Positions 1 to 12,429 of a DNA stretch of 64,000 nucleotides are shown one piece after another. The stretch comes from Allolobophora icterica. Taxonomy: Eukaryota; Annelida; Clitellata; Crassiclitellata; Lumbricidae. The position numbers were made by a program, and so were the translations under genes. The notes under the pieces were generated by a model. It worked only from the letters and a program-made list of their open reading frames with translations, was not told where the DNA came from and made no database searches. The DNA lies in NCBI GenBank assembly GCA_963556255.1, contig OY744612.1, positions 26,073,940 through 26,137,939 of the forward strand, read 5' to 3'. Each line of letters opens with the position of its first letter. Position 1 is the stretch's first letter.

Positions 1-490
1 TGCACGCATCACGTGTCCAAAGTATGACATCTTCTGCCTGGACGCTCTCTGCCCCAACGTCAAACTCCCTCTCCAGTGTCCTATTTCTTCCAGGATATCC
101 TCGTTAGTTCTCTTCTCAGTCCAAGAAACCCTCAACATTTTCCTCCAGATCCACATTTCACATGCCTCAATTTTCTTCTCCAATGCCTTGGTTTTTGTCC
201 ATGTTTCGCATCCGTAAAGCACCACTGGTAAGATCATTGCTTTAACAATTCTTGTCTTCGTTCCCACACTCACTGATTTGTCCTTCCATATTTTTTCCAG
301 TCCTTGCGTTGCCGTCTTCCCCAATGTAATTCTTCGTCGTATTTCTCGTTCGCATCCACCTTCACTCTCCATCATGGCCCCCAAGAAACAGAAGCTTGAT
401 ATCACCTCTATCTCCTCTCCATCTACCTCAAAGTAACTCCATTTCTCAGTGGTCATTATCTTCGTCTTTTTTATATTAAAGTACATTCCT
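1..490 (-). mobile_element. RTE-type non-LTR retrotransposon, C-terminal part of reverse transcriptase, cut by the window edge
   Basis: Read on the minus strand from about 490 down to 1, one frame stays open with no stop. It gives the C-terminal part of an RTE/BovB-like reverse transcriptase: an NIKKTKIM stretch, FCFLGAMM, YGCETWT, EMWIWRKMLRVSWTEKRTN and a final GHVMRA. These motifs come in the order expected downstream of the FADD catalytic box, which is not in this piece. The frame runs off the left edge, so the 3' end of the element lies outside. The uninterrupted frame suggests a fairly young copy. A second RTE fragment, clearly different in sequence, lies at 35714-36593. Confidence 0.8.
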
Positions 491-2170
491 TCAACTTACT
501 GCGCAAGTAATTTGATAACTAAAGGGACTTTTGACGTCATAAAACATAGCGAAGCTTTGTGCAGATAAGCTTGGACATATATTTGCAAATACACAAACAA
601 GCAAATGAAATCAGAAAGAGAAACAGACATCGGCGTATACGTACACATAGGAATAGCCACATTGAAACAAGAGGAGGCAGTTCTTGCTTTCTCAGATTTC
701 AAAACTTTTCCGTGGGTTATACCTCCACACCCATACTACACCTGGATGTCTCCTGGAGTTGCCTCCTCTCGAATTTAAGTCTGGCTATGTCACTGCGCAT
801 CCTATTGGATCCCACTGCATCTCATCCCGTCTCATCGCATCCTATTATATCCCATTGCTTCTCTTTCTGTCTCATTGCATTTTATCAGCTACCACAGCCT
901 TCCTTCTCGTACAATTCCATTATTCCAAGTATGTTATTGGCTCGTGTTGCTAGCAAAGCCCTTGGAACCATTACAGTATATTTCAATTCAGTGTGTGAAT
1001 ATCGAGGCTACTTAAAGTTGCCAAGCTGTCGGCGCTAATGCTATAGCAGCTATTAACCAGTCGATATGACGCTGTCAGGCGATTGTTATGACCGCATTAA
1101 GTCGGAACAGGACATGCGACCTCATTCACTATTGATCCTAATGGCAGCGGCTTCGGGGGACGAAGCCGGGGAACCAATTAGAACCCGGTGTCAATTGCAC
1201 ACATGTGGGCAGCGGTGGCCAATTCCCACTCTTTACGACCTTCCTCCCTCCGTTCTCAACTCTTGGCACCATTTTGTGTATCGGTAACAACAAACTGCAC
1301 CCTATGTGATAAGTTTGGGGCTGACTAAAGTCTAGTTTATGCGATGCGCCTAAGATTTATCTAGCCTAAATGCTGTTTTCTTCGTTGTACGTGTTATTCG
1401 ATAGGTGAAGGACTAATACAACCGGCAAATGTCCGTCTTCTACTCACCTTATTTTTAACGTTTGATCCTGTTTAATGTGGCTTGGCTTGGGTGCTCCATC
1501 GATCGAAGGAGTTCTTAATATGTTCCTACCGACTTCTGTGAAGTTGGTAGAATAGGTGCAGAGGTACATCATGCTATACTGCGTCCCGATACAGACTGAA
1601 ACCCATGTATGCGAATACAAGGCTGTAAGGCTCTAAACATATTTGTACGGGGCGTTTGTAGCCTTTGGTGACGAGTCGTAACTTGTACACGATTCAAAAA
1701 CCGGCTGTTCCTCTATTTGGTGTGGCCATCCTATTTTCACTGGCTTCCACTTATTCTTCCGTCCTGAGTACTTTTGTCTGTCCATCTTGCTATTGCTTCA
1801 CGATTTTCCCACCCTCTCTCTCCGTAATCCTTCAGGTTCTCGCGCCCGATTCTCACTTCCTCCCTCATTGCTTCCCTCTCTTGCAACCACACTGTCTATC
1901 GGTTTGTCTGATTGTCTATTTCTTTCCATCTGTCCAATTGTTTCTCTATGTGTGTGCTTGCTTCTTTCCTAAAAGACCGATGCGAGAAAGAGAGATCCTC
2001 CCACGCTTCCGCTGTTGTGAGTCGAATATAAAACCAAAGAATGTTTCGGTGGCACTGGAGATTTAGACTGACCATGAGGAATTGGATGTGCGTAATCTAG
2101 GTTCGGACAAATGAATTATTTAACAACTGTCTTAAAAGGCTGTCTGTGTGGAATTTCTATTCTCCTCTGT
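491..2170. other. No supported gene
   Basis: Several short frames occur here, but none has a recognisable domain, plausible splice structure or coding-like composition. 1740-1960 is pyrimidine-rich. I see nothing else to annotate. Confidence 0.5.
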
Positions 2171-2172
2171 TT

Positions 2173-2214
2173 CAGTCAGTCAGTCAGTCAGTCAGTCAGT
2201 CAGTCAGTCAATCA

Positions 2215-2249
<35 letters not shown>
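2173..2249. repeat. Compound tetranucleotide microsatellite (CAGT)n-(CTGT)n
   Basis: About eleven CAGT/TCAG units are followed directly by about nine CTGT units. The open frames reading SVSQSVSQ and CLSVCLSV across it are by-products of the repeat. CTGT-rich sequence goes on sporadically to about 2510. Confidence 0.95.
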
Positions 2250-2589
2250 GTCTGGGGACCCATTTCTGCTGCATCGCTCTGTCTCTGCCTGGAAATGTAT
2301 CTCCCCTCTGTCTCTTTGTGCCTCTCTGTCTACCTCTATCTCTCTGTCTGCCTGTCGGTGAGTCAGAGATCTATAAATTTCTTCTGTCTTTCTGTCAACC
2401 TCTTTCTATTTGTCTGTTTATCTTTTAATTTCTCACGCCTCCACTCATTCTCGTCTCTGTCCCTGGATGCGGCTGTAGCTCTGTCTGTCTGCCTGCCTAT
2501 CTGTCACAACAGGTTGCTGACTCCCTTCGGATGTCTTTGCTGTTGTTTTCCTAAGTTTTCAACTCGTTTATAGTCTGTCAGTCGGAATC

Positions 2590-3335
2590 TCGTAAATTCA
2601 CGCATCTGCCAACAGTCATCGAATGGACGCTTGGCGAGGATCACCGCACAAATACACGCCCACGCTCAGAAACACACCAATGGCTGCTATCACCAGACAC
2701 CAACGAAGCTAGTATACTGTACGCAGCTAAATAGCATGCTCTTAGATATGATTTTTCTAGTAATGTAGCGCATGAAGTGTACCTGAACATTTTAGTAGCG
2801 CATTCATAGTAGGTTTTGACCGAAGGCGCTGCTTGCTAAAGCCCAAATGACGTTAGAGAGTTCATTAGGAACAGGAATCCAGACCAGTCCATCTTCAGAT
2901 TTATTTTGCGCACGTAACAACTGCCTTAAATAAAAAAAAATAAACTATCATGCTCTTAAGAAGTAAATAAAAAATGAATAAACAACTTCATCTGTGGGTG
3001 GATATTACTGGAATAGTCACAAGCAGCAGAACTATTTACTATAAATGACATATTTAGTCAAAGCGGTCTGAAGCCATAGGACCTGTTCTGTTTTGGCTTT
3101 CTGATAATACCACGCTGCTCCTCGATCCCAAATTGCTGGCTAGACGTTGGCGGATCATCGCTTGATGGTTTGTCATTCTATTCCGTTTTGCTGCTATTCT
3201 GCAATTCTGTTTTCTCTGTTCGATTCTATTATATTCTGTTTTATTCTATGTTTTCTCAAAGACAACATATAGCGCAAATATCTATTCTTACGCTAATAAG
3301 TAAGCAAGTATAATAGGTCCTGCTTCGGTTTCAGC
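2590..3335. other. No supported gene
   Basis: AT-rich unique sequence with short A-runs near 2930-2975 and a run of TTCTRTT-like words near 3180-3250. No gene, RNA or element boundary could be supported. Confidence 0.4.
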
Positions 3336-3342
3336 CACAGAT

Positions 3343-3995
3343 CAATTCAGTGGCGGCGCGTGGGGGGTGCAAGGGGGTGCGGTCGCACCGGGCGGCCACT
3401 TGAGGGGGGCGGCACTTTGACAACTTGGAATAATTTTTCGGTGCTTCCTGTGGTCACCGTAGTGTTTCATTTGGAGTTATTACGTTATTCGTTGCTAGAA
3501 GTATCAATGAAACTCTAATATCATAATTCAGTGAACTGTAAATCTTCACTTCTCATGCGAGTTTTAATGTATTTCTTAGTTCTAAATTGATTTAGATCAT
3601 TATAAGCCTAGTTTCTACCTGTGGCGTAACTAGGATAATTTGAGCCTGGGGACGAACTATGAATTTGCCTCCCCCCGGCTTACTATTTCACATTTCCAAA
3701 TAATCGAAAAGCAATTTTAATTTTAATGAAATAAAATATGAAAAATACAGATAGTACATGCATGTTGCCCCTTAGTGCTCAATGGGGTACCAAAATCCTA
3801 CATGAGAACTGGTCTATAAGTAATATGGATATATTTGGGGCGCCAAAATTAAATCATATAAATTTATGTGGGATAAATTAGTTAAAACTGCATAAAATTT
3901 AAGAGTAAAATTATTTATCTTAACCCTCATTTTGGCGCCCCTTCCCTTGGCGCCCTTGGACACATGTACCCCCTGCGCCCCCTAGCTACGCCTCT
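3343..3995. mobile_element. Ends of short DNA transposons (hAT-like, boundaries uncertain)
   Basis: A GC-rich end starting CAGTGGCGGCGCGTGGGG lies at 3343. A second unit starts CTGTGGCGTAACTAGG near 3624 and ends CTAGCTACGCCTCTG near 3995, whose reverse complement CAGAGGCGTAGCTAG mirrors the start. The 8-mers next to the second unit, GTTTCTAC and GCGTCTAG, agree at only 5 of 8 positions, so its target duplication is doubtful. The ends resemble better-supported elements elsewhere (for example 20183-20407 and 47812-48139). Confidence 0.4.
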
Positions 3996-4034
3996 GGCGT
4001 CTAGAAATAATGATTGCGTTTGATTATATTGATA

Positions 4035-4720
4035 ATGTGGTATTACTTTTGATTCACATCTGTTTCTCCTTCTCTAGCCACATCTCCAACCTCCCGCACT
4101 CCTGTTTCATGCACATTCATGACCTCCGACGCATCCGGCCCATGCTCGACCTTAAAACTGCCTCCACCATTGCTACCTCTTTTGTTCATTCAAAGCTTGA
4201 TTGGTGCAATTCCCTCTTCCTCAACCTTGAATCCACCATAATGAAGCGTCTGCAACTTATCCACATCCCACTTGCCAGAGCTGTCACTAGAACACCCAAA
4301 CATCATCATCCTCAAATCACTCCACTGGTAAAAAATCTCAGAGCGAATCCATTTCATTATATTACACTAACCTACAACTCCCTACAATATTCCCGGTCCT
4401 AGTACCTCAGTGATCTCTTCACCATTCAGGAAAGCCGCTCCACCCGATCATCCTCCTATCTCAATCTTTCTCGACCGCCAGTCACTACTCATCTCAAGTT
4501 CTCCAACCGAGCCATATTCAACACAGCACCACGCCTATGGATTGATCTTCCCCTGAATTCCGCAGCTTCTCAGTTCCTCCATCATCATTACAACCCGTCC
4601 TTCATCCTCCTCCTCCTCTTGTTCCTCTACCACCCTCTGGCTTTCCACTCAAAACTGAAGTCTCACCTTTTCAAGTACTCCTACCTTGACTCACCTGATC
4701 CTCTTCCTTTCAATTATTCT
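4035..4720 (+). mobile_element. CR1/L2-like reverse transcriptase C-terminal remnant
   Basis: The plus strand carries the part of a CR1/L2-like polyprotein after the polymerase core: HISNLPHSCFMHIHDLRRIR, then TIATSFVHSKLDWCNSLF, then ARAVTRTPKHHH. After a stop at about 4400 the homology goes on with a STRSSSYLNLSRPPVTTHL stretch and an APRLWIDLPL block, the usual LWNxLP motif. Stops and frame changes show that the copy is dead. A TGATTTGATTTGG string at about 4843 looks like the short-repeat tail of such an element. Confidence 0.75.
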
Positions 4721-4859
4721 AGCCCTAAACGACACTCGCCTTGACAGCTGCTCTACCTCTTCTCTTGATCTGGCCCCAGGAAACAGGACTTGGGTCTCTT
4801 TTGAACTACTTTCTGGAGACCCAATCTGATTTGATTTGGTCTTCTGAAACCGGACTCGG

Positions 4860-6115
4860 ACCTCTTTTTGACTACTCTCTGGAAAACCCCAATAGCCAGA
4901 TCATTGGTACACAGTGACACTATTAGCGGATCTGATACTGTGCTCTATACTAGGCTACTACTGGCTAAGGCTACTGCTAACTACCATCACGAACAACACA
5001 GACAAAATTTCACTAGACTACTTATGAGGAGGGGGCGGCACACTGATGCTTCGCACCACCTTTCAAAAATCCACGCGCCGCATCATCAATTTGTCTGAGT
5101 CTGAAGTAGCCTATGCTTGAATTGAACCGACTCGACACAAGCAACTCTTCTGCAGATGTGCTTCAGACAGACGACTCGCCAATGGCTACGCTCGATCGTC
5201 TTCGCTCCATCAACAACACAAGAGCAGCTCCACTGTAGAGTAATGATAAATAGCCCGATCCGAGTCGCAACTGTCTAGTTCACACAACATTTGGCCATTG
5301 TTGCGTTCTTCACGATGTTTCAGCTACTTTGGACACTATTGTTTGATTCAATTGTTTAATTTCAGGGAAAACGTCAGTACTATTACGCGTACGTTGAATT
5401 AAAATCGTTTTAGAAGAAAAGCTGAGAAATATAGACTGTATTTGTTGCATTACAGTAATAAATATGAACAATTCATGGCAAGTTGCTTCCATTTTCTTCA
5501 GCGTTTTTAAAGCTTCTTAAAAGACAATAGGGGGGGGGGCATATTCAAATTGCCACATAAATATTATATGAATACATGCAGGAACCATATCTTATGAGCG
5601 TTGTTTCTGGTGTTCACTGTAAGTTGGTGAACTTTGACTCTGTCTGTCTGTCTGTCTATGTCTGTCTGTCTGTCTGTCTATCTGCTTATGTATGTGTATA
5701 TATTAATGCATGTACGGATGGGTGTATGTATGCGCAAGAACGAATCTATGTATGTATCTAGAGATTTAATATAGCACCTTTTATTTACTTGACAAAGGTG
5801 CTATCTGCGCTTGCCTGAGTACTGATAAAGTTCTTCACAACAAAAACGTTCACCTGTTAGTAAATATCTAATATCATGAATTTGAATGTAGGATAGACGT
5901 AGGATAGACGAAGCTGTATGGCTGTATTACTTAATTATTTAAGTGACTAATTCATTCAAAGGATTTCTATAACACCCTCCATGATAATAAACAAAAATAG
6001 GCACACCGAGTATGGCTAGTGTTTCAATGCTTGAATTGCACTTTTGTCTGGTTTTGTAGTCATTCGTCAACATCCTCGTCATAAACATTCCGTCACCTGA
6101 CCGCCTACGTCACTC
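4860..6115. other. No supported gene; short TGTC repeat
   Basis: A (TGTC)n microsatellite lies at about 5637-5682 and a run of ten G at 5530-5539. A small open frame at 4868-5098 shows no recognisable domain. Confidence 0.4.
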
Positions 6116-6118
6116 AAC

Positions 6119-6260
6119 CATCATCACCACCACCACCACCTCCTCCTCCTCCTCTTCCTCCTCCTCCTCCTCCTCCTGCTCCTCCTGCTCCTCCTGCTCC
6201 TCCTCCTCCTCCTCCTCCTCATCATCATCATCATCATTATTATTATTATTATTATTATTC
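6119..6260. repeat. Compound trinucleotide repeat (CAC)n-(TCC)n-(ATC)n-(ATT)n
   Basis: A chain of trinucleotide blocks runs CAC, TCC with GCT interruptions, ATC, then ATT. On the minus strand it reads as runs of Asn, Asp, Glu and Val, giving a 137-codon frame that I regard as an artefact. Smaller GTC/ATC tracts follow near 6390-6415. Confidence 0.95.
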
Positions 6261-7499
6261 TCCTCTTCCTTCTTCATCTTCTTTGCATTCTCTTTCTTCA
6301 GACTGGTTATATTTTCATAACCTCCCTCTTTTTCATAATCATCATCAGCAACGTCATTATCTCTGCTACAACAAAGACACGTGATGCCGTTCATCATCAT
6401 CGTTGTCGTCGTCGTCTTCCCTATTGTTAACCCGACGGAGGAAATTCTCGGCTGGGAATGCTGACACACGCCATACAACCAACAGACATCCGGTGTTCGA
6501 TCATCTTTTATTAGCTTACACAATATATTGAATCGGTACCTCTAATTAAAATAGCCTCTATCTCTGATAAATATATATATAGTTTTTATATAATAGGTAG
6601 TGTTCACGGTATACATGTGTATATATATATATAACGCATTTCATATTGCAGAATAAATACGAGATCAAATAAGAAATACGATAAAATTCGAGAATAGGCC
6701 TAAGGATGCACTCAAAAACCCAAACATAACAAACATGTATATCCGTGTGTACTAAACTGCTTATGTTTTCATGTTAGCATATACTTGAACAAAAAGGCTC
6801 TATGAATAGATTAATTAATTATTAATTATGTCAACAAATTTTAGGTAGTTTGTGATCCCTCCCTCCCCCTTGTCAACAACTGTCAAACATTCAGGGACCT
6901 CTCTAAGAAAATTATGTCAAAACAAATTTACTCCCCTCCCAAAATATCTTTCCATCGAAAAGAAACTTGAAATATTATATTCGAAAAGAACCCAGGATAT
7001 TCACTTTTTAAGAGATTATGCAGCGTATTTTCTCGGTAATCTTGGAACAACAAACAAGATAATTTAAAACGAAAAAAAATCGCATTTGATTAAATTACAA
7101 ACAAATAAAGAAATAGATCACTCATGAAGACTTTTCGTATCTATGGCTGCTTTTTCATTAAATGATTGTTGACGTCACTTGTCTTGAACACCCATTCCCT
7201 TGTCAAGAATTGTTAAACTTTTTCAAACCCTCTGTCCCCCCAATTTGTTGACATAATTAATGGACGACCCCTTGTGAAACTAACCTAGATGTACATGTAT
7301 AGCCCTCTGCATTCATATATATCCCAGAATTCGTGGACGCGCTACTACCTTTTTGTACGGCTGAGGGATTTCTTCCAGAGGTTTCTTCTTAGAGACCCTC
7401 ACCGAAGAGACCAGTATTGGAAAACCACGAGTTTAACAAATATCGATTACTTCAAACTTTACGTACCTTTCGAAGGTTGTTGAAAGAATCGTGTTTAAA
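6261..7499. other. No supported gene
   Basis: AT-rich sequence with short TA microsatellites at about 6570-6582 and 6620-6634. No gene or element boundary was found. Confidence 0.4.
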
Positions 7500-7897
7500 C
7501 TGGTCACGTGCTAGTTAGAAGCGTGCGGTTTCATACCAAAGTTACGGTCTATAGTTTCGAAAGAGTCACTCAAGAGAGGAGGTACCGTACTACGGAGCCT
7601 GATTGCTGACGTATGTGATGTCATTGATTCCGGACACGTCACGCTGCTTGCTCTTTTGTATGTGAGCGCGGAGTTCGACTCTGTGGACCACGAAATCCTC
7701 CTTACACTCTTTAACACCTCTTACGGAAACATTGGTTCACCTTTGGACTAGCTCCGCTCTTTTCTGGCCGCGCGGTCACTGGCTCCGACCACTCCTGCTT
7801 AGGCGTCAGTTATATTGAATTGTCGTCCCACTGCAGGGGTCGGTCCTTGGCCTCTTCTTTGTATAACCTGCACGGCTGATTTGACCGAGCACATCGC

Positions 7898-8032
7898 CAC
7901 TGGCGTAAACTTGTCCAAAATATGGAGGGGGGATTTGGTTATTCATTCTACACATGTTGCATTGGGTGTACAGTCCATCTCAATTATTGATGGGCAGGTG
8001 CCCCGGCTCCCCCCTCCGAGTCTACGCCTATG
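7898..8032. mobile_element. hAT-like nonautonomous element (MITE) inside a dead reverse transcriptase
   Basis: Ends are CACTGGCGTAAACTTGTCC and, as reverse complement of the right end, CATAGGCGTAGACTCGGAG. The flanking 8-mers CACATCGC (7890-7897) and CTCATCAC (8033-8040) agree at 6 of 8 positions. The same pair of ends, in the opposite orientation, bounds 41475-42181, where the target duplication is perfect. Confidence 0.7.
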
Positions 8033-8249
8033 CTCATCACAGCTCTTGGAACGCGAACCAGTGTCCTGACGATGTTCGTTCTTACTCAGATTGCAACCAA
8101 TCTGAAGCACATACCTGTGTCGAGTACTCCGTCGTTTCGGAGGCACAAGCATGGATGTCGTCAAATCGGCTTCGATTGAACCAGACCAAAACGAAGTACA
8201 TTATGGTCAGGCAAACGCCAGGCACGATGATCTAAGATCGATAAACAAG

Positions 8250-8323
8250 ACTGGCATCAGGATCCTCTGACTGAGGACAGATGAACTCGTCGTTCGTGAT
8301 ACCTGGATGGTCAATCAATACAT
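8250..8323 (+). repeat. Left copy of a dispersed inverted repeat (partner at 9880-9951)
   Basis: A block running from CTGGCATCAGGATCCTCTGA to beyond GTTCGTGATAC occurs here and, inverted, at about 9880-9951. The right copy lies directly between a trinucleotide array and a GTT/TG array. The element type is unknown. Confidence 0.7.
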
Positions 8324-9394
8324 CGGTGGCTTAAGACGTAAATTCGCTTCGCAAAACTGATTCTATCCGTTGCGCCAGAGACGGGTTTCCTTTGTCTAAG
8401 ACAGGTTATTTGTCTTATTATGTATTGTCTTGCAAGAACCTGTCCTATAGCCAGAGTAAACTGCCTTACTCAGGGAACTACATGTAGCTCTATCATAAAA
8501 ATAAATCGTTACGAAAATTAAACCCAATTTATAAGCGATATAAAAATACACTAACAGGTTATCGAAAATGAATTGCAGAAACTAATAATTCACATACCAG
8601 AAAAGTACATGAAATACAACCACCCCCTCCCCTCCCCTCATAGCGACGTTCGGGGCAACGTAGTCCAAAACCCCGAATGAAGCATTTCTCCCTAGGTTAG
8701 TTTGGTGTGGGTGTGGTCACGTGTTATCCTCGGGCGTCCAAAACCGATTTGACAGAGTTCACCGAAAAGGGACCAGGAACCAGTGTGGGGAGGATTTATT
8801 GAGTCGGACGGAAATCGCGACGCGGATGGAATCATCCTGTGTTAAATCCACCTGCGTCTATCAGAGATCAAATACCTCCTCCGCTGATACCAAGCGAAAC
8901 CTGGCCACGCCAGATACCAAACCCATCTATACAGCGCCACCAGAAACTGTCCATACTAGGTGTCAATGTTCATTTATGTTGCACTTCGATCGAGAACTTC
9001 TAGGGTCCTCTGTGACACATAGATTCCTATTGAGGAAGAGATTCGATTCAGGATCCTCCTCTTTAGACGATCCGCGATGGTCGGCACTGTGCCGCCATAC
9101 ATCAGAGAGCTTTGTGTTCCAGCTACGATCCAGTCTGGTCGCCGAGCACTACGCTCTGCTGCCTGCGAAGATTTACAGGTTCCTCGCTTTCGCACATCAA
9201 TGCGAGCTCATTGGGCTTTCTCGGGCATCGAACCCCCTTCCCCGTGGATCAATCTTACTTTAAGAATACGTATTGTTTCAGTTGATTAAGCCCAACTCGC
9301 AATTTATGGCTACCTAAAGTCGCACATGTTTAGATCTGTAAAAGACGCTACATAATTTACGGAATTTTGTTACGTTATCGCTATATATGTGCTC

Positions 9395-9396
9395 AA

Positions 9397-9430
<34 letters not shown>
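9395..9430. repeat. TA microsatellite
   Basis: Alternating TA interrupted by two TACATA/TATGTA words. More AT-rich alternating sequence follows up to 9690. Confidence 0.85.
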
Positions 9431-9693
9431 GTATGTATACATGATCATAAAAGTATGTAAACATATTCATTTGCGTTATTTATACAGCGCCCCTACAATA
9501 TATTGTCGAAGATAAACTCTCAACCCATCTCCAGGAAAGAAGTTCGATTTAACAGTTTTTAAAAATGAATTACACATATATTACATAATAATATATAAAT
9601 ATATATATAAACAGAAAAAAAATTGTGTTCATAAATATTTATATGTAAACGCTCACATATATATGTATATAAATGCCTATATATAGGTGTGCA

Positions 9694-9869
<176 letters not shown>

Positions 9870-9879
9870 ACCAGACTAA

Positions 9880-9951
9880 CCATCCACAGCACATCCAAGT
9901 ATCACGAACAACGAGTTCATCTGTCCTCAGTCAGAGGATCCTGATGCCAGT
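9880..9951 (-). repeat. Right copy of the dispersed inverted repeat (partner at 8250-8323)
   Basis: On the minus strand this block reads CTGGCATCAGGATCCTCTGA and continues through GTTCGTGATACTTGGATGT, matching the left copy with a few changes. It is bordered on both sides by GTT repeats. Confidence 0.7.
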
Positions 9952-9966
9952 TTGTTGTTGTTGTTG

Positions 9967-10089
9967 TTGTTGTTTGTGTGTGTGGTGTGTGTGTGTGTGT
10001 TTGTGTGTGTGTTTGTGTGTGTGTGTAGGTGTGTGTGTGTGTGTGTGTTTGTGTGTGTGTAGGTGTGTGTGTGTGTGTTTGTGTGTGTG

Positions 10090-10155
<66 letters not shown>

Positions 10156-10218
10156 TGTGTGTGTGTAGGTGTGTGCGTGTAGGTGTGTGTGTGACTGTGT
10201 GTGTGTGTGTGTGCGTGT
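9967..10218. repeat. (TG)n microsatellite with interruptions
   Basis: About 250 bp of TG dinucleotides interrupted by TTTG and TAGG units. The Cys/Val and Thr/His frames across it are artefacts. Confidence 0.95.
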
Positions 10219-10614
10219 CTGTAATGAATGCCTTGATTTGGCTTAATTCCCGCATAGAGCGCCCTGGTCACGTCATCAGGGTCTCGCAGATCGATAAACT
10301 AATCGATTGCGACGACCCTCCTCCCACAGAAGACTTCCCCTCCCTTGGCTCCTTTCCAAACCTACCTACCTCCTTCCTGTGCAATCCGCTATCGTTACCA
10401 CCACCCCTCTGCCACGGAGGATACTGCTGCTGCAGTCGGCATGGCTCTTCTTCTGCGATTCTCAGCAAGTGCCTCGGTGCTTTTCCCAGGGCACTTCTTG
10501 AATTGTCAATATGCATCTGATGAGACATTTCGTGCTGCAACTTTGCTGTAATCCTATCCTCACCTTGGCTTACTCATAAACTTGTAGTAGCGCTTTGGAG
10601 AGGTCGTTTAAAGA

Positions 10615-10790
10615 TGATATACTATTATCATACATGCATGCATGCATACAATCATACGTGCATATTTATACATGCATGCACACCAATATACGTGCATGCA
10701 TGCATACAGAATGACATACATACAGACACACATACATGCATGCATACATACATATGTACAGACATTCTGATATAAATACATGCATATATA
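10615..10790. repeat. Degenerate CATGCATA/ACATACAT simple-sequence tract
   Basis: Imperfect tetranucleotide sequence of CATG, CATA and ACAT words. A similar tract lies at about 11090-11130. Confidence 0.7.
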
Positions 10791-11139
10791 CTTACTCGGA
10801 TGTGTACATACCATACAAGGCCATACCAAATTACCTTGCATTCATGCAGACAATCAGACTAAATACATACATATATACATAGACACACAATGTATACATA
10901 CCATGCAATACCATACCAAACCATTCCATGCTGCCATACAAGGAGGCGAGCTCAGTTTTTTCGTGCCTTGGACCGTTCTTCGGGAACAATGTTCTCTGAA
11001 AATACGTACTTTTTGGAGAGGGAGACAATCCAGGATCCACGTCAACCCACCTCTTAAGATCTTTCAGACAGCCACGAGGTTCTATAAATAGCCATACACA
11101 TATACATGCAAACATACATGTACGTATCGTACATCAAAG

Positions 11140-11400
11140 CATTTATATAGCGCATTTTTAGAACCTCTCAAAGACCCTTTTATACAGCTCTCTAACCATG
11201 CTTTACCATACCATAGGCCTACCGTGCTTTTCTTCTCAACCTCACCACTTCTTTACCTTATAAATTTTCCTCTCCAGCACAGCTATCTAGTCTAGTCCCT
11301 GTGCACAGTTATACCAGGTAACTGGTATCTCAGTCTTTCTCGACCTCCAGTCACTACACATTTCAGGTTCTGCAACCGAGTCATACCCAGGTAACTGGTA
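11140..11400. mobile_element. CR1/L2-like retrotransposon fragments
   Basis: ATTTATATAGCGC near 11150 is the reverse complement of GCGCTATATAAAT, a string found at the ends of several retrotransposon remnants in this window. TATCTCAGTCTTTCTCGACC (11327-11346) and the bases after it closely match the STRSSSYLNLSRPPVTTHL-encoding block of the remnant at 4035-4720. Both pieces are short and non-coding. Confidence 0.55.
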
Positions 11401-11699
11401 TAACCGCAGATGTAGAACTATGCACCCTTCATCCGCAGTCACCAGTAGACATATTCACCCCATCTCAAGTGTGACCCCTACTATGCCATCTTCATCCCGC
11501 TCGTTCTCTTCTGCTTCAGCAGCTGCGTCAAGGCTGCCGCAAGCCGCTGTGCTTAAAGCTGCTGGCGGATGCACGGACAATGCGGCAAGTGAAGCATCAG
11601 TGAATCTATTGCATCCAAAGGATTGGCTGAAACTGCAACTCAGTCACTTTCAGCGGATTGTACGACAGGAGTGAGGAGGCTGAGACGTTCGGTCAGAGG

Positions 11700-12000
11700 G
11701 TAGCCACTTGGAAGAGCAGTCAGGTAAAGTTCGGGTCAGGGCAAATTACATTCAGATTGGGTTAGGCTAATATCAGATTACATTCAGATTAGTTTAATTC
11801 AGATTAGATTACATTCGTATTAGATTACACTCAGATTTTATTTAATTCGTTTTATATTACATTCGGATTAGATTACATTCAGATTAGTTTAATTCAGATT
11901 AGATTACATTCGTATTAGATTACACTCAGATTTTATTTAATTCGTTTTATATTACATTCGGATTAGATTACATTCAGATTAGTGTAACTCATATGATGAC
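11700..12000. repeat. Tandem duplication (95-bp unit) of AGATTAGATTACATTC-type sequence
   Basis: A 95-bp unit starting CATTCAGATTAGTTTAATTC at about 11781 is repeated at about 11876. It is built from smaller words of the type (C)AGATTAGATTACATT. Degenerate versions of the small word go on to about 12310 and recur at 19430-19520. Confidence 0.85.
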
Positions 12001-12429
12001 ATTCATAATTATTACATTCAGATTATATTTAATTCAGATTAGATTACATTAAATTAAATTACATGTAGCCTAGATTAGATTTCTGTTAGTTTAGATTAGA
12101 CGATTCAAGAAGTGCGTTATTGTATGAATGACGTCAGATTATATTAAGATTTGTTTTAATTAAATTCAGATAAGACTGTTATGATGAGATCGTTTCAGCA
12201 AAGATTGGATTAGATTAAGTGTTCACACTAATTACTTTCAGAATTTCAGATTAATTGCAAATTTCATTATATTATATCAGATAAGATGTAATAAGATTAG
12301 ATGATTAGTTATCTGATTGTGTGAGTAATCCATCAATACAGGATCAATGTAGATAACACAAGATTAGGATGCAGTGTATTGTTCAATCTACGACGCAATT
12401 ACTAGAGCTGTCATCGCAAAATGGCGCTA

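Larger units (their letters stand above)
7530..9265 (+). mobile_element. Decayed CR1/L2-like retrotransposon reverse transcriptase
   Basis: Blocks of one reverse transcriptase can be followed in order on the plus strand, with stops and shifts between them. LLALLYVSAEFDSVDHEILL at about 7640-7705 matches the usual LLALLDxSAAFDTVDHEILL with its first catalytic Asp replaced. A DWLRSFL-like block follows near 7745. The block around AQAWMSSNRLRLNQTKTKYI lies at 8140-8205. RALRSAACEDLQVPRFRT with a degenerate end lies near 9145-9235. The copy is interrupted by a short hAT-like element at 7898-8032. It is non-functional. Confidence 0.75.

Noticed and set aside
11420..11674. 84-codon Ser/Ala-rich open frame
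   Set aside because: It starts directly after a retrotransposon fragment, has no recognisable motif and no support from splice signals.
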